From: Ruminococcus sp. HUN007
GTDB lineage: Bacteria; Bacillota; Clostridia; Oscillospirales; Ruminococcaceae
Length of the DNA: 64,000 nt
Reading direction: 5' to 3'
Assembly (NCBI RefSeq): GCF_000712055.1
Contig: NZ_JOOA01000002.1
Location: forward strand, 3,012,001-3,076,000
In this document: in pieces, positions 51,595 through 62,471 of the stretch
How the letters are laid out: each line of letters begins with the position of its first letter
Numbering within the stretch: the stretch's first letter is position 1
Position numbers and translations under genes: made by a program
The notes under the pieces: generated by a model
Told to the model about the DNA's origin: nothing
Databases searched by the model: none
The model's input: the letters and a program-made list of their open reading frames with translations, nothing else

Positions 51595-53164
51595 ATGGGA
51601 ATCTATCTTAATCCGGGAAACGGACTGTTTGAAATGTCAGTAAATTCAGATATATATGTAGATAAGTCGATGCTTATAGATCTGACAAATTCAGTAATAA
51701 GAACTGATGAACGTCATATCTGCATAAGCCGTCCAAGACGATTTGGAAAATCAATGGCGGCAAATATGCTGTCTGCTTATTATAGTCGAGGATGTGACTC
51801 CAGAGAGTTATTCAGAAATCTTCGGATCAGTGAAACTGAAAACTTTGAAAAGCACCGAAATAAATATAATGTTATCCGTCTTGATATAAGAAGCTATATC
51901 TCCGCAAATGAAGATCCGCTTAAAATCAAAGAAAATATAACAGAGGATATTTTGTATGAGATCAGTGAAGAGTACCCGGATATAAAAATGCCGCCGAGAA
52001 ACACTCTTGAAAAGGCACTTGCTACAGTATATATCAAAACAGGAATACCATTTGTTTTTATTATCGATGAATGGGACAGTGTGTTCAGAGTGTTTCCGCA
52101 AAATAATAAAGCACATACTGTTTATCTTGATTTTCTCCGCGATCTTCTTAAAGACAAAGAATACGTTGCTCTTGACTATGCGACCGGAATTTTTCCCGTA
52201 AAGAAATACGGAGAACACAGTGCGCTTAATATGTATCACGAATTTTCAATAAATGATGCAGCACCGTATTCAGAGTTTATGGGCTTTACAGAAAAAGAAA
52301 CACAGGCACTGTGTGAGAAATATGAACTTTCATACGATGAAATGAAAGACTGGTACAACGGATATCTGGTAGATGAAACACCGATATATAATCCGCAGTC
52401 AGTAGTGCTTGCATGCAGCAGAAAGATCTTCAGTAACTACTGGACGAAAACAGAGACATTTGAAGCGCTGAAGGTGTTTATAGAACTCGATATGGACGGA
52501 CTGAGACAGTCGGTTATAAGAATGATATCAGGTGAGAAGGTCAGAGTGGAAACTGAAACATTTCAGAATGATATGACCTCATTCAGATCAGCCGACGATG
52601 TAATGACATTACTTATCCATCTTGGATACCTCACCTACGACAGAAGCACAGGTGAAGCATGGATTCCTAACAGGGAAGTGCGACAGGAATTCATCAACTG
52701 CATTAAGGACAAGGGATGGGAGGAAGTAATGTACTCCATCCGCAAGTCTGACGACCTGCTTAAAGCAACACTTAGCTTTGATGAGAAAAAAGGTCGCAGA
52801 TATTGTTGAAGAGATCCACCGCCAGAACACCTCGGTAATAGCGTACAACAACGAACTTTCACTTTCCGTAACACTGTCTCTTGCATATTACTCAGCAAGA
52901 AAGCAGTACGAGATAATCAGAGAATTCCCGTCCGGAGACGGATTTGCAGACCTTGCATTCATACCGCGAAAAGGAATGAATGTTCCGGCAATGGTTATCG
53001 AACTTAAATATGACAAAACAGCCGAAGGTGCGATAAGTCAGATAAAGAATAAGAACTATACCGAAAAACTGAAGGCGTTCAGCGGAGAGCTTCTGCTTGT
53101 TGGCATCAATTATGATAAGGAAAACAGGAAGCATGAATGCCGGATAGAAAAGATCATAAAATGA
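51595..53164 (+). pseudogene. AAA-ATPase-like / PD-(D/E)XK nuclease protein, frameshifted
   Basis: The N-terminal part (residues about 1-400) starts with an AAA-ATPase-like domain: YVDKSMLIDL, the P-loop-like SRPRRFGKSMAANML, then FVFIIDEWDSVF (Walker B) and FMGFTEKETQALCEKY. The frame breaks at six A near 52788. Removing one base gives FDEKKVADIVEEIHRQNTS and joins the C-terminal PD-(D/E)XK nuclease part (YYSARKQYEIIREFPSGDGFADLAFIP, then MVIELKYDK). The full length of about 522 is normal for this family (AAA-ATPase_like plus DUF1703), which is abundant in gut anaerobes and of unknown role. Confidence 0.88.
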
Positions 53165-53180
53165 TTTGCGATTATATTAA

Positions 53181-53221
53181 AAAAACAAGACATGAAGAGC
53201 GATCTTCATGTTTTGTTTTTT
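53181..53221 (+). terminator. Terminator
   Basis: AAAACAAGACATGAAGA / TCTTCATGTTTTGTTTT with a T-run. Confidence 0.8.
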
Positions 53222-53229
53222 AAAATAGA

Positions 53230-53334
53230 ACGCCGCAGGCGTACCGATAAAAAGGTGGTGCCTGCGGCACAATTTTTAATTCAGATGCACAGGACGCATC
53301 TGAATTCGGAAATACTTCATGCCCTGTACTTTAG
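53230..53334 (+). repeat. Second dispersed repeat family, copy B
   Basis: Same two hairpins (GCCGCAGGC / GCCTGCGGC and AATTCAGATGC / GCATCTGAATT) and the same tail (GGAAATACTTCATGCCCTGT) as copy A. The loops differ while the stems are conserved. Confidence 0.85.
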
Positions 53335-53360
53335 AACCGGACATTGAAGTTTTCAGAATT

Positions 53361-56183
53361 TTATTTAAGATACTTCTTCAGATACTGACCGGTATATGAT
53401 TTTTTGCATTTTACGATCTCTTCCGGGGTGCCGGTGGCTATGATAGTACCGCCTTCGTTACCGCCTTCAGGGCCGATGTCGATTATGTGGTCGCAGACTT
53501 TTATGAGTCCAAGGTTGTGTTCGATAACAAGGACTGTGTTTCCTGCGTCAACGAGCTTCTGCAGTACTTCGGTGAGTTTGTGTATATCGGCGTTGTGAAG
53601 ACCGGTGGTCGGTTCGTCGAGGATGTATATCGTCTTGCCTGTCGAACGCTTTGATAGTTCCGTGGCAAGTTTGACACGCTGTGCCTCACCGCCGGAGAGT
53701 GTTGTTGCAGGCTGGCCTATCTTGATGTATCCGAGGCCGACTTCCTGAAGAGTTTTCAGTTTGCGGGCAATCTTCGGGATGTTTTCAAAGAAGGAAACAC
53801 CTTCATCGACCGTCATTTCAAGAACGTCATATATCGACTTGTCCTTGTACTTTACTTCAAGAGTTTCCCTGTTGTAGCGGTGACCCTTGCACACTTCGCA
53901 CGGAACGTATACATCCGGCAGGAAGTGCATTTCGATCTTGATGATACCGTCACCTTCGCAGGCTTCGCAGCGTCCGCCCTTTACATTGAAGGAGAAACGT
54001 CCTGCAGTGTAGCCTTTGAGTTTTGCCTGGTTCGTCTGAGCGAAAAGTTCGCGTATATCACCGAAAACTCCGGTGTATGTCGCCGGGTTTGAACGCGGTG
54101 TGCGGCCGATAGGGGACTGGTCGATGTCTATTACCTTGTCGAGATTTTCAAGGCCGAGCATTTCATCGAATTTTCCCGGAAATACCTTTGCGCGGTTGAG
54201 CTTTGCAGCGAGGTTCTTGTAGATTATCTCGTTTACGAGAGATGATTTTCCCGAACCGGAAACACCTGTGACGCAGGTGAATGTTCCGAGCGGGATGTCA
54301 ACGTCAACGTGCTTAAGATTGTTCTGTGCCGCACCGCGTACGGACAGGAAGTGTCCGTTTCCCGGTCTGCGCTTTTCAGGTACCGGAATACTCTTCTTTC
54401 CGCTTAAGTACTGACCGGTTATCGAAGCTTCGCATTTCAACAGTTCATCTACCGTACCGTTGAAAACTATGTTACCGCCGTTCACACCAGCTCCCGGTCC
54501 TATGTCAACGATGGTGTCAGCAGCGTACATCGTGTCGTCGTCGTGTTCAACAACGATGAGCGTGTTGCCGAGATCGCGGAGTTTTTTCAGTGTTGCTATG
54601 AGCTTGTCGTTGTCACGCTGATGAAGGCCTATGCTCGGTTCGTCGAGAATGTACAGAACGCCCACCAGTGATGAACCTATCTGTGTGGCAAGTCTTATAC
54701 GCTGGCTTTCACCGCCGGAAAGTGTTCCGGCTGAACGTGAAAGTGTAAGATATCCGAGTCCGACATTTTTAAGGAAGTTGAGTCTCGACTTTATTTCCTT
54801 TATCACTGCCTTGCCGATGATCATTTCCTTTTCGGTAAGTTCCAGGTTTTCAAAGAAATCAAGCGAGTCAAGAACTGACATGTCAGAAAGTTCAGCGATG
54901 TTTTTGCCTCCTACTGTAACTGCAAGGCTTTCCTTTTTAAGACGTTTTCCCTGACAGTCCGGACACAGACGTTCCGTCATGTAGTTTTCGATCTCATCCT
55001 TGTTCCATGACTGGCCGCCTTCCTTGTAGCGCCTGTAAAGATTGTTGATGACGCCCTCGAAAGGCTGCTTGTGAACACCGCCGCCGTAGACGGATGCACG
55101 GTGAAGAGTAATTGCCTTGTCGCCTGTGCCGTACAGGAAAAGATCAAGCTGTTCCTTTGTAAGTTCCTTTACCGGACGGTCGAGCGGTATACCGTATTCC
55201 TTTGAGATGGCGGTGTAGTACATCATGGCAAATGAACTCGGGGTAAGTGAGTTCCATCCGGAAGCGTGTATCGCACCGTCAAGAATGCTGAGTTCGCGGT
55301 TCGGTACGATTATATCCGGATCAATCTCCTGAAATACGCCAAGTCCCGTACATGTTTCACATGCTCCGAAAGGATTGTTGAATGAGAACATTCTCGGAGT
55401 GAGTTCGTCGATTGAAATATCGTGGTCAGGGCATGAGTAATTGAGTGAGAAGAGCATTTCCTTTCCGCCGATGATGTCAGCGAGAATAAGACCTTTCGAA
55501 ACTGAGTTAATCGTTTCAAGGCTGTCAGCTATTCTTGATTCAATGCCTTCCTTGATCACTATACGGTCAACGACTATTTCAATGCTGTGCTTTACGTTCT
55601 TTTCAAGCTTTATCTCTTCTGAAAGATCGTACATTATTCCGTCGCAGCGCACACGTACAAAGCCTGACTTCTTTGCTGCTTCAAGTTCCTTTGCGTGTGT
55701 GCCTTTCTTACCGCGGATAACCGGAGCCATGAGCTGGACCTTTGTGCCTTTTTCAAGAGCCATGAGTCTGTCGGTGATCTGGTCGATGGTCTGCTGCTTT
55801 ATTTCCTTTCCGCAGACCGGGCAGTGCGGAATGCCTATTCTTGCATAGAGCAGACGGTAGTAGTCGTGTATCTCGGTAATGGTACCTACTGTTGAACGCG
55901 GGTTCTTTGATGTGGTTTTCTGATCTATCGATATGGCCGGTGAAAGGCCTTCAATGCTGTCCACATCCGGCTTGTTAGCCTGTCCTAAGAACATTCTTGC
56001 GTAGGACGACAGACTTTCGACATATCTTCTCTGACCGTCGGCATATATGGTGTCGAAGGCGAGTGAAGATTTTCCCGAACCTGAAAGACCAGTCATTACT
56101 ATGAGCTGATTCCTTTCCAGTTCGATGTCTATGTTCTTCAGATTATGTTCCCTTGCTCCCTTTATGATTATCTTGTTATTCAT
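53361..56183 (-). CDS. uvrA: UvrABC system protein A
   Basis: 940 residues. Two ATPase modules: Walker [10 protein letters not shown] and GVSGSGKSS; signatures LSGGESQR and LSGGEAQR; Walker [11 protein letters not shown] and [10 protein letters not shown]. Zinc-finger cysteines include CEACEGDG and CEVCKGH. It finds DNA damage with UvrB in nucleotide excision repair. The ATG overlaps the uvrB stop (TAATG), so uvrB-uvrA are coupled. Intact over nearly 3 kb. Confidence 0.97.
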   Translation of the reverse strand: MNNKIIIKGAREHNLKNIDIELERNQLIVMTGLSGSGKSSLAFDTIYADGQRRYVESLSSYARMFLGQANKPDVDSIEGLSPAISIDQKTTSKNPRSTVGTITEIHDYYRLLYARIGIPHCPVCGKEIKQQTIDQITDRLMALEKGTKVQLMAPVIRGKKGTHAKELEAAKKSGFVRVRCDGIMYDLSEEIKLEKNVKHSIEIVVDRIVIKEGIESRIADSLETINSVSKGLILADIIGGKEMLFSLNYSCPDHDISIDELTPRMFSFNNPFGACETCTGLGVFQEIDPDIIVPNRELSILDGAIHASGWNSLTPSSFAMMYYTAISKEYGIPLDRPVKELTKEQLDLFLYGTGDKAITLHRASVYGGGVHKQPFEGVINNLYRRYKEGGQSWNKDEIENYMTERLCPDCQGKRLKKESLAVTVGGKNIAELSDMSVLDSLDFFENLELTEKEMIIGKAVIKEIKSRLNFLKNVGLGYLTLSRSAGTLSGGESQRIRLATQIGSSLVGVLYILDEPSIGLHQRDNDKLIATLKKLRDLGNTLIVVEHDDDTMYAADTIVDIGPGAGVNGGNIVFNGTVDELLKCEASITGQYLSGKKSIPVPEKRRPGNGHFLSVRGAAQNNLKHVDVDIPLGTFTCVTGVSGSGKSSLVNEIIYKNLAAKLNRAKVFPGKFDEMLGLENLDKVIDIDQSPIGRTPRSNPATYTGVFGDIRELFAQTNQAKLKGYTAGRFSFNVKGGRCEACEGDGIIKIEMHFLPDVYVPCEVCKGHRYNRETLEVKYKDKSIYDVLEMTVDEGVSFFENIPKIARKLKTLQEVGLGYIKIGQPATTLSGGEAQRVKLATELSKRSTGKTIYILDEPTTGLHNADIHKLTEVLQKLVDAGNTVLVIEHNLGLIKVCDHIIDIGPEGGNEGGTIIATGTPEEIVKCKKSYTGQYLKKYLK

Positions 56184-58150
56184 TATTTCTTTTCACCTTT
56201 AAGTTCTTCTATCCTGTCGCGGAGATATGCTGCGTGCTCGAATTCAAGAAGCTTTGCGGCTTCCTTCATCTGTGCGGTGAGCAGTTTTATCTGTTCGGCC
56301 TTTTCTGCTGCCGAAAGCTTTTTGCCGTCGTTCTTTTCGTTTATCTTTTTCTTCGATGTTATTTCAATAACGTCGCGTACATCCTTGATTATCGTTTTCG
56401 GAACAATGCCGTGTTCACGGTTGTAGTCCATCTGCAGTTTTCTTCTTCGCTCAGTCTCCGTGATGGCAGCTTCCATCGATTTTGTAACTGAGTCAGCGTA
56501 CATGATGACCTTGCCTTCAGCGTTACGTGCGGCACGGCCTATGGTCTGAATGAGAGATGTCTCGCTTCTTAGGAAGCCCTCCTTGTCTGCGTCGAGTATT
56601 GCAACGAGTGATACTTCCGGTATGTCAAGACCTTCACGCAGAAGGTTGATGCCGACAAGCACGTCGAACTCACCCATACGCAGGTCGCGTATTATCTCCA
56701 TTCTTTCAACGGTGTCAATGTCGTGGTGCAGATAGCGCACTTTTATTCCCGCATTTTCAAGAAACGCAGTCAGATCTTCAGCCATTTTCTTTGTAAGCGT
56801 GGTTATAAGCACGCGTTCGTTCTTTTCAGTGCGTATGTTTATCTCGGAAATGATGTCGTCTATCTGACCGTCGATCGGTTTTACGATTATTTCCGGATCA
56901 ACAAGTCCCGTCGGACGGATTACCTGTTCAACTGTCTGCGAGGACTGTTCCTTTTCAAGAGGTCCCGGTGTTGCACTTACGAATATCGCCTGGTTGATTC
57001 GCTCTTCAAACTCATTGAAATAAAGCGGACGGTTGTCAAGGGCACTCGGAAGTCGGAAACCGTAGTTTACGAGTGTTTCCTTTCGTGCTCTGTCACCGGC
57101 ACTCATGCCGCGCACCTGCGGAAGTGTAACGTGGCTTTCGTCAACGAAGAGAAGATAGTCATCAGGGAAGTAATCAAGCAGCGTAAAAGGTGTGCTGCCC
57201 GGTTCACGGCCTGAAAGAACTCTTGAATAGTTTTCAATACCGCTGCAGAATCCTACTTCCTTCAGCATCTCCATGTCGTAGTGTGTACGCTCAGCGATTC
57301 GCTGTGCTTCTATCAGTTTGTGGTTTTCCGTGAAATATTCTATACGTTCTGCAAGCTCACGGTCAAGCTCCTTTACTGCTGCGTCTATCTTTTCGGCAGA
57401 TACCACATGGTGTGAAGCAGGGAAGAAGGCGGTATGTGAAAGCTGTGAGATTATGTTGCCGGTAACGGGATTTATCTCGCATATTCTGTCTATTTCATCG
57501 CCGAAGTATTCAATACGTACAGCCTTGTCCGAGGTATCGGAAGGGAAGACCTCGACCACATCGCCGCGCACCCTGAATCTGTTACGCTGAAAGTCGATGT
57601 CGTTTCTTTCGTAGTGTATGCTTACCAGCTCTTCAAGGAGTTTATCCCTTGACTTTTCCATGCCTTCACGGACGGAAACGGTTCTTGCACGGTATTCGTT
57701 CGGGTCACCGAGAGTGTATATACACGAAACACTTGAAACGATTATTACGTCACGTCTTTCGGAAAGCGCAGTTGTGGCGGAGTGACGGAGCTTATCTATC
57801 TCCTCGTTTATCGCCGAGTCCTTTTCAATAAAGGTATCAGTTCCCGGAATGTACGCCTCAGGCTGATAGTAGTCGTAGTAGGAAACAAAGTACTCGACTG
57901 CATTTTCCGGAAAGAATTCCTTGAATTCAGAACAGAGCTGCGCCGCAAGTGTCTTGTTGTGTGCAAGCACAAGGGTAGGGCGGTTAAGGTTGGCTATAAC
58001 GTTTGCCATGGTGTAGGTCTTTCCTGAACCTGTAACACCAAGCAGAGTCTGAATGCGGTCGCCGCGCTTAACGCCCTCGGTAAGCTGTTCAATTGCTTTC
58101 GGCTGGTCGCCCGATGGTTTGTATGGAGAAACGAGTTTGAATTTGTCCAT
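56183..58150 (-). CDS. uvrB: UvrABC system protein B
   Basis: 655 residues. Helicase-like damage verifier: Walker [11 protein letters not shown], the beta-hairpin [16 protein letters not shown], the DEAD-box equivalent FVDESH, and motif [13 protein letters not shown]-terminal UVR domain ([21 protein letters not shown]) binds UvrC. It receives damaged DNA from UvrA and recruits UvrC. AAAGGACGG precedes the ATG. Confidence 0.97.
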   Translation of the reverse strand: MDKFKLVSPYKPSGDQPKAIEQLTEGVKRGDRIQTLLGVTGSGKTYTMANVIANLNRPTLVLAHNKTLAAQLCSEFKEFFPENAVEYFVSYYDYYQPEAYIPGTDTFIEKDSAINEEIDKLRHSATTALSERRDVIIVSSVSCIYTLGDPNEYRARTVSVREGMEKSRDKLLEELVSIHYERNDIDFQRNRFRVRGDVVEVFPSDTSDKAVRIEYFGDEIDRICEINPVTGNIISQLSHTAFFPASHHVVSAEKIDAAVKELDRELAERIEYFTENHKLIEAQRIAERTHYDMEMLKEVGFCSGIENYSRVLSGREPGSTPFTLLDYFPDDYLLFVDESHVTLPQVRGMSAGDRARKETLVNYGFRLPSALDNRPLYFNEFEERINQAIFVSATPGPLEKEQSSQTVEQVIRPTGLVDPEIIVKPIDGQIDDIISEINIRTEKNERVLITTLTKKMAEDLTAFLENAGIKVRYLHHDIDTVERMEIIRDLRMGEFDVLVGINLLREGLDIPEVSLVAILDADKEGFLRSETSLIQTIGRAARNAEGKVIMYADSVTKSMEAAITETERRRKLQMDYNREHGIVPKTIIKDVRDVIEITSKKKINEKNDGKKLSAAEKAEQIKLLTAQMKEAAKLLEFEHAAYLRDRIEELKGEKK

Positions 58151-58170
58151 TGTCCGTCCTTTCTCTGTAA

Positions 58171-58278
58171 GGAAATGCTGATTTATTCATAAATCAGCAT
58201 GGGGCACGGGGCGAAGCCCCGCGGTCTTCCTCTCCGTAAATACGGCGAAGCCGTATTTACGCTTTAGTCAGTGTTTCC
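58171..58278 (+). repeat. 110-bp dispersed element, copy 6
   Basis: GGAAATGCTGATT end, GATTTATTCATAAATC palindrome, CGGGGCGAAGCCCCG hairpin, CGTAAATACGGC / GCCGTATTTACG hairpin, and GTCAGTGTTTCC end. The long stem differs from copy 5 at two positions on each arm, yet it is still fully paired. Confidence 0.95.
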
Positions 58279-58284
58279 CTAAAA

Positions 58285-58315
58285 AACCGCAGAGTGTGTT
58301 CTCTGCGGTTTTAAG
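58285..58315 (-). terminator. Terminator of the second diguanylate cyclase gene
   Basis: AAAACCGCAGAG / CTCTGCGGTTTT, with T-runs on both sides. Confidence 0.8.
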
Positions 58316-58323
58316 TTTTCTGT

Positions 58324-60633
58324 TTATTCCGGATTACGTAGAACATTCCGGATCTTGTAGCGTTTGTTTTCGTAAAGCAGCTTGTCCGCTTCATTCATAA
58401 GATTATGAAGGCTTGTTTCGTAGCTGCATGTGAATTCGTAAATACCCGAACTTATGCGTATCATGTACGGCTTGCCGCTGTTTTCATTTACATGGTCGCA
58501 GGCTTCACGTATCCTGTCCTTCAGCATTATGCTGAAATCAGGATCGTCGGTAAGAACGAATGCTGCAAATTCATCGCCGCCGAATCGTGCAACAATGTCG
58601 CTTGTCCGTATGCACTTTGTAAGTATCTCGGCAGTTTTCTGTATTGCGTAGTCACCTTCGTCGTGACCGAAAATATCGTTGATCTGTTTGAGATTGTCCA
58701 TGTCGGCAAATATGACTGCGGCACGGCGTCCGGTATGTTCAAGTATGCAGCTTCTGGCTCTTTCCATGAATCCGCGTCTGTTGAGTATTCCGGTGAGCTC
58801 GTCAGATCTTGATATCTGATTGAGACGCTCGTTTTTGGTGGTAGCCTTTGAAAGACTCTCTCTGAGATCCGACTGAACTTCCTTCTGTATCTCAAGCATC
58901 TTTCTGAGTTTGAGTGCGTATGAGATCTGCGAGGTGATGAATGAATTGTAGAAGTTGTAGTCGTCAGTATCTATGTCGTAGAGGAGTATGCCGTAATTCT
59001 CCTCACTGCAGAATACAGGAGATGCGATCAGGGTAAATCTGCAGTCCGGCATGTATTCGTTTCTGAACAGGAATGGTGAGCGTATCTTCTTTCCGCGTAC
59101 AAATGATTTCAGCATTCCGTTCGTCTGATACGAGAAGAGCATTTCGTGTGACGGCTGCACCCAGTCGTTTCTCGATTTTGAGATGACTGTTTTTTCGTGC
59201 AGATAAAGATAGCTTGAACGTATTCCCATCGCCTTCAGCCCCTGCATGATATTTGCCGGAATGCTGTTGTTGCTCTGGAAACATTCTATCGTGTTGCCGA
59301 TTATTGAGTTTACGCAGCGTACATTATCCTTTATTTCATTTGCTATAAGCGGACTGTTCTTGTGCTCGTAGGAAATGATCTGTTTGAAGAATCCCATGAA
59401 CAGTTTGTATATGCCGCTTCGTGTTTCCTCGTCACGTGCAAGGGAAACCGCCTTGTCACAGATGAGTGAAAGAACTGAATTCAGATTGTCCGGCTTGATG
59501 AAATCGAGAATGTTGTAGTTCAGCAGCACTTCGAATTTGAATGCGGCCATTTTGTAGTCCGGAAGTTCCGAACAGTCACGCAGATTTGTTAAAAACTTTG
59601 CAGCAAACTGAAGCAGACTCTTTATTATCCTCTGGTTCGGCTGGTAGGTCACACTGTCGTAATATGAAATAATGATATCGTTTATCTTTATAATGAATTT
59701 GTTTATGTCCTTGTCATCACTTGTAAGAAGATATTCGATGTCACGTGTCAGTTTTGATTTGCATCCGCAGGAATCACGCTTGACTAACTTTGTCTTTACT
59801 GTCACGTCACCGGACGGAGTTCCCGTCAGAATGCTGTGAGCAGCTTTGACAGCGTTCATGCCGAGATCGCGGTACCGTGCACGTACTGTGGTAAGCGGCG
59901 GATTGAGTGAAACTGCTTCAGATATATCGTCGAAACCGGTTATCATGATGTCTTTTCCGATAACAAGATCGCGCTTGCTTATCACCTTGTATCCTGCAAT
60001 AGCCATAAGGTCGTTTGAGAAGCAGATGGCATCGATATTGCCTTCATTTTCAGTAAGGAGTTTTTCGATGACAGGACAGCAGTTTTCTGTAAAATCGCCT
60101 TCGGCAACAAGTTTAGGATCATATGGGATCCCGTGCCTTTCGAGAGCATCTCTGTATTTCTCCAGACGCTGAACGGCTTCGAGATTTGTGGAAGGACCTG
60201 AAACGAATCCGATGCGTTTTCTTCCGTGTTCGTTTACGAGGTGATCTATTTCCAGATCGATGCCGTTGGTCTCAAATGAAACGCAAGGCAGGTCATCAAT
60301 TTTTTCCGAGATCGTGATAACGGGAGTGTCACCGAATTTCTGTGCTATTTCGCTGAGTACCTCAGGAGCAACATATCTGCCCATGACAGCCGTTTCAAGT
60401 ATTACTGCATCAAAGCTGTGATTTTCAGCGTATGAGAACATGCAGTTGTACTGGTAATGATATTTCTTACTTAACGAGTCGTTTGTGTGCTCTTCTTCAA
60501 GGAAACGTACCGGAAACACCACAAGATTGATGTCCATACTTTCTGCTTCATGTGCTGCCCCGAGAAATATTTCCTCCGAGAACTTGCTTTCCATGTGACC
60601 GATAAACAAAGCGACTGAAAAACGTCTTTTCAT
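58324..60633 (-). CDS. LacI-type sensor plus GGDEF diguanylate cyclase (second of two)
   Basis: About 769 residues. Starts MKRRFSVALFIGHMESKFSE; GGGAGGGGG lies upstream of this ATG (60633). The sensor (about 1-300) is a LacI/PBP1 fold (RKRIGFVSGPSTNLEA, then IMITGFDDISEAV, ending RDSCGC) without a DNA-binding domain. A long helical middle (about 300-590) follows. The cyclase at the C-terminus has RTSDIVARFGGDEF: both the active GGDEF and the inhibitory RxxD are present, unlike the first copy. No signal peptide, so it is likely cytosolic and sugar-sensing. The shared design suggests these are paralogues. Confidence 0.88.
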   Translation of the reverse strand: MKRRFSVALFIGHMESKFSEEIFLGAAHEAESMDINLVVFPVRFLEEEHTNDSLSKKYHYQYNCMFSYAENHSFDAVILETAVMGRYVAPEVLSEIAQKFGDTPVITISEKIDDLPCVSFETNGIDLEIDHLVNEHGRKRIGFVSGPSTNLEAVQRLEKYRDALERHGIPYDPKLVAEGDFTENCCPVIEKLLTENEGNIDAICFSNDLMAIAGYKVISKRDLVIGKDIMITGFDDISEAVSLNPPLTTVRARYRDLGMNAVKAAHSILTGTPSGDVTVKTKLVKRDSCGCKSKLTRDIEYLLTSDDKDINKFIIKINDIIISYYDSVTYQPNQRIIKSLLQFAAKFLTNLRDCSELPDYKMAAFKFEVLLNYNILDFIKPDNLNSVLSLICDKAVSLARDEETRSGIYKLFMGFFKQIISYEHKNSPLIANEIKDNVRCVNSIIGNTIECFQSNNSIPANIMQGLKAMGIRSSYLYLHEKTVISKSRNDWVQPSHEMLFSYQTNGMLKSFVRGKKIRSPFLFRNEYMPDCRFTLIASPVFCSEENYGILLYDIDTDDYNFYNSFITSQISYALKLRKMLEIQKEVQSDLRESLSKATTKNERLNQISRSDELTGILNRRGFMERARSCILEHTGRRAAVIFADMDNLKQINDIFGHDEGDYAIQKTAEILTKCIRTSDIVARFGGDEFAAFVLTDDPDFSIMLKDRIREACDHVNENSGKPYMIRISSGIYEFTCSYETSLHNLMNEADKLLYENKRYKIRNVLRNPE

Positions 60634-60892
60634 GGTCTGCCCCCTCCCGTATTTCATAATGCTGATTTTTCGTTCAGATCACCAGTAAAGATCCGCTGGT
60701 TTATTAATCTGATAATGTACTATATACATAATCTATTGTAATCTATTATCAGAAAAAAATCAAGTGGATAAAGTGAAGATTATATGAAAAATAGAACATA
60801 AGAAACAGATATTGTTTGCTATATGGCATGGATGTTTAATGTGTCTACTAAACGGAAGGTTTGATGGTGCATAGATTTCTGACTTTGAAGTA

Positions 60893-61000
60893 ATTGAAGT
60901 TTTATTGAAGTGATATTGAAGTTGAGATTGAAGTGATATTGAAGTTTTATTGAAGTAAATTGAAGTTGACATTGAAGTAATATTGAAGTATAATTGAAGT
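60893..61000 (+). repeat. Ten phased ATTGAAGT direct repeats
   Basis: ATTGAAGT starts at 60893, 60904, 60915, 60927, 60938, 60949, 60959, 60971, 60982 and 60993. The spacing of 10-12, mostly 11, bases keeps each on nearly the same helical face. An imperfect eleventh (TTTGAAGT) is at 60884. They end 22 bases before the next gene's start. Confidence 0.92.
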
Positions 61001-61022
61001 AACGAAAAAAGAAGGTGATAAC

Positions 61023-62466
61023 GTGTATCTTGAAGAAATCGAAAATGATATATGCATGGAAAGTGACAAGCTCGAATGCAAAGCTAAGCTTAATCGTGAT
61101 GACGTTGTCGGCTGGCTTAAAAGCATTGCTGGTTTTGCAAACGCATCCGGCGGTGTTTTTTACATTGGCGTTGAGGATAAAACGAATAAACTGATCGGTT
61201 TTGACCGTAAGGCAGCCGATAATGAGCGGAATTATTTTAACAACAAGGTAACTGAACATCTTACACCGAGACCGGTTATGAACATATCGTTTGTCCGTTA
61301 TGAGATCAAAGATAACGAACGCTTTATAATCCGTGTGGATGTATCTGAATCATCAGTCAAGCCGGTGATACTGAAATATAAAAAACGTTCCGTCAATATA
61401 TATGAGACGTGACGGATTTACCGGCGGTGCAACATATGAAGAAATAATTGAAATGAGCATTAAAAGCAGCCGCACGCAGTACGATGTTCAGATATCTGAT
61501 GTGAAATATGATCCGAATGATTTCGGAACGCTCGGAAGATTTTACAGTGAACATAACGAAGGGAAGAAACTCCGTGAAAAAGCTCTGGGTTCAATGGGTT
61601 TCTTTAACGAGGAAGGTTTTCTCGCCAACGGTGCGTTACTGTTCATGGACGGATACAGGGAAGGGAAAACGGAGGTCCAGTGTTCACTGTTCTCGGGACT
61701 GAACAAAGGCAGTGAACGGATCGTTACGATCAACCGGTTCAGCGGAAATCTTATCGAAGATATTGAATATATAATGGAGTTTGCGGATCAGCGTATGAAC
61801 CACACCATTATAAAAAAAGACAACGAACGAATAAATCTTGATTCCTATCCGAAGCGAGCACTGTTTGAAGGCGTGATAAATGCAGTAGCTCACAGAGATT
61901 ACTATCTTGACGGAACACAGATACAGATAGATATGTTCCGGAACAGGATCGAGATATCATCTCCGGGCGGATTTTATCGCGGAGAGAAAATTGGTAAGAC
62001 ATATGATCTTTCCGGAGTGATCTCAAAAAGACGAAACGAACTTATTTCATCCGTTCTTGTAATGTGTAATGTGATGGAGGCTGCCGGCACCGGATTTGAC
62101 AAGATCACGGAAGAATATGCGGACGCAGATGAACAGCATAAGCCGTATATTTTTTCTTCGTCAGATCATTTTACTCTGGTACTTCCGGACCTTACATATG
62201 ATAAGGGCATGACGGAAAATGATGTTCCGGAAATAACGTTCATTCCTTGTAAAGATGCAACGGAACACGACGAGAAGGTTCTTGCATTCTGTTATAATCA
62301 GGCACGTAAGGCGGCGGAAATAGCTGAATATCTTGGAATAAGTGATTCATCTTATCTAAGAAAGAAGGTTATCGGAAATCTTGTGGAAAACGGATATCTG
62401 GAAAAAAACAAGGTTTCAAGGTCAGCATTTTACCGTACCAGTCGTGATGCGGTGGAGAAGATATAA
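61023..62466 (+). pseudogene. AlbA/Schlafen-type transcriptional regulator with GHKL-like domain, frameshifted
   Basis: The N-terminal AlbA_2 domain (SDKLECKAKLNRDDVVGWLK, then IAGFANASGGVFYIGVEDKT) stops early at IYET near 61410. The next frame continues RRDGFTGGATYEE. A single extra base in the ATATATAT stretch near 61398 explains it. Next comes a HATPase-like region (YPKRALFEGVINAVAHRDYY, then FDKITEEY). The C-terminal winged helix is QARKAAEIAEYLGISDSSYLRKKV. The repaired protein would be about 480 residues. GTG start, with GAAGGTG upstream. Such proteins are accessory regulators, some linked to defence or phase control. Confidence 0.82.
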
Positions 62467-62471
62467 AAAAA

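Noticed and set aside
60893..61000. CRISPR array
   Set aside because: Repeat units are 8 bases with 2-4 base gaps; there are no spacers of 30 bases and no cas genes.
60760..61259. Leftward open frames across the ATTGAAGT array encoding Asn/Phe/Thr-rich peptides
   Set aside because: They are a product of the direct repeats, have no ribosome site, and overlap the AlbA-type gene in the opposite direction.
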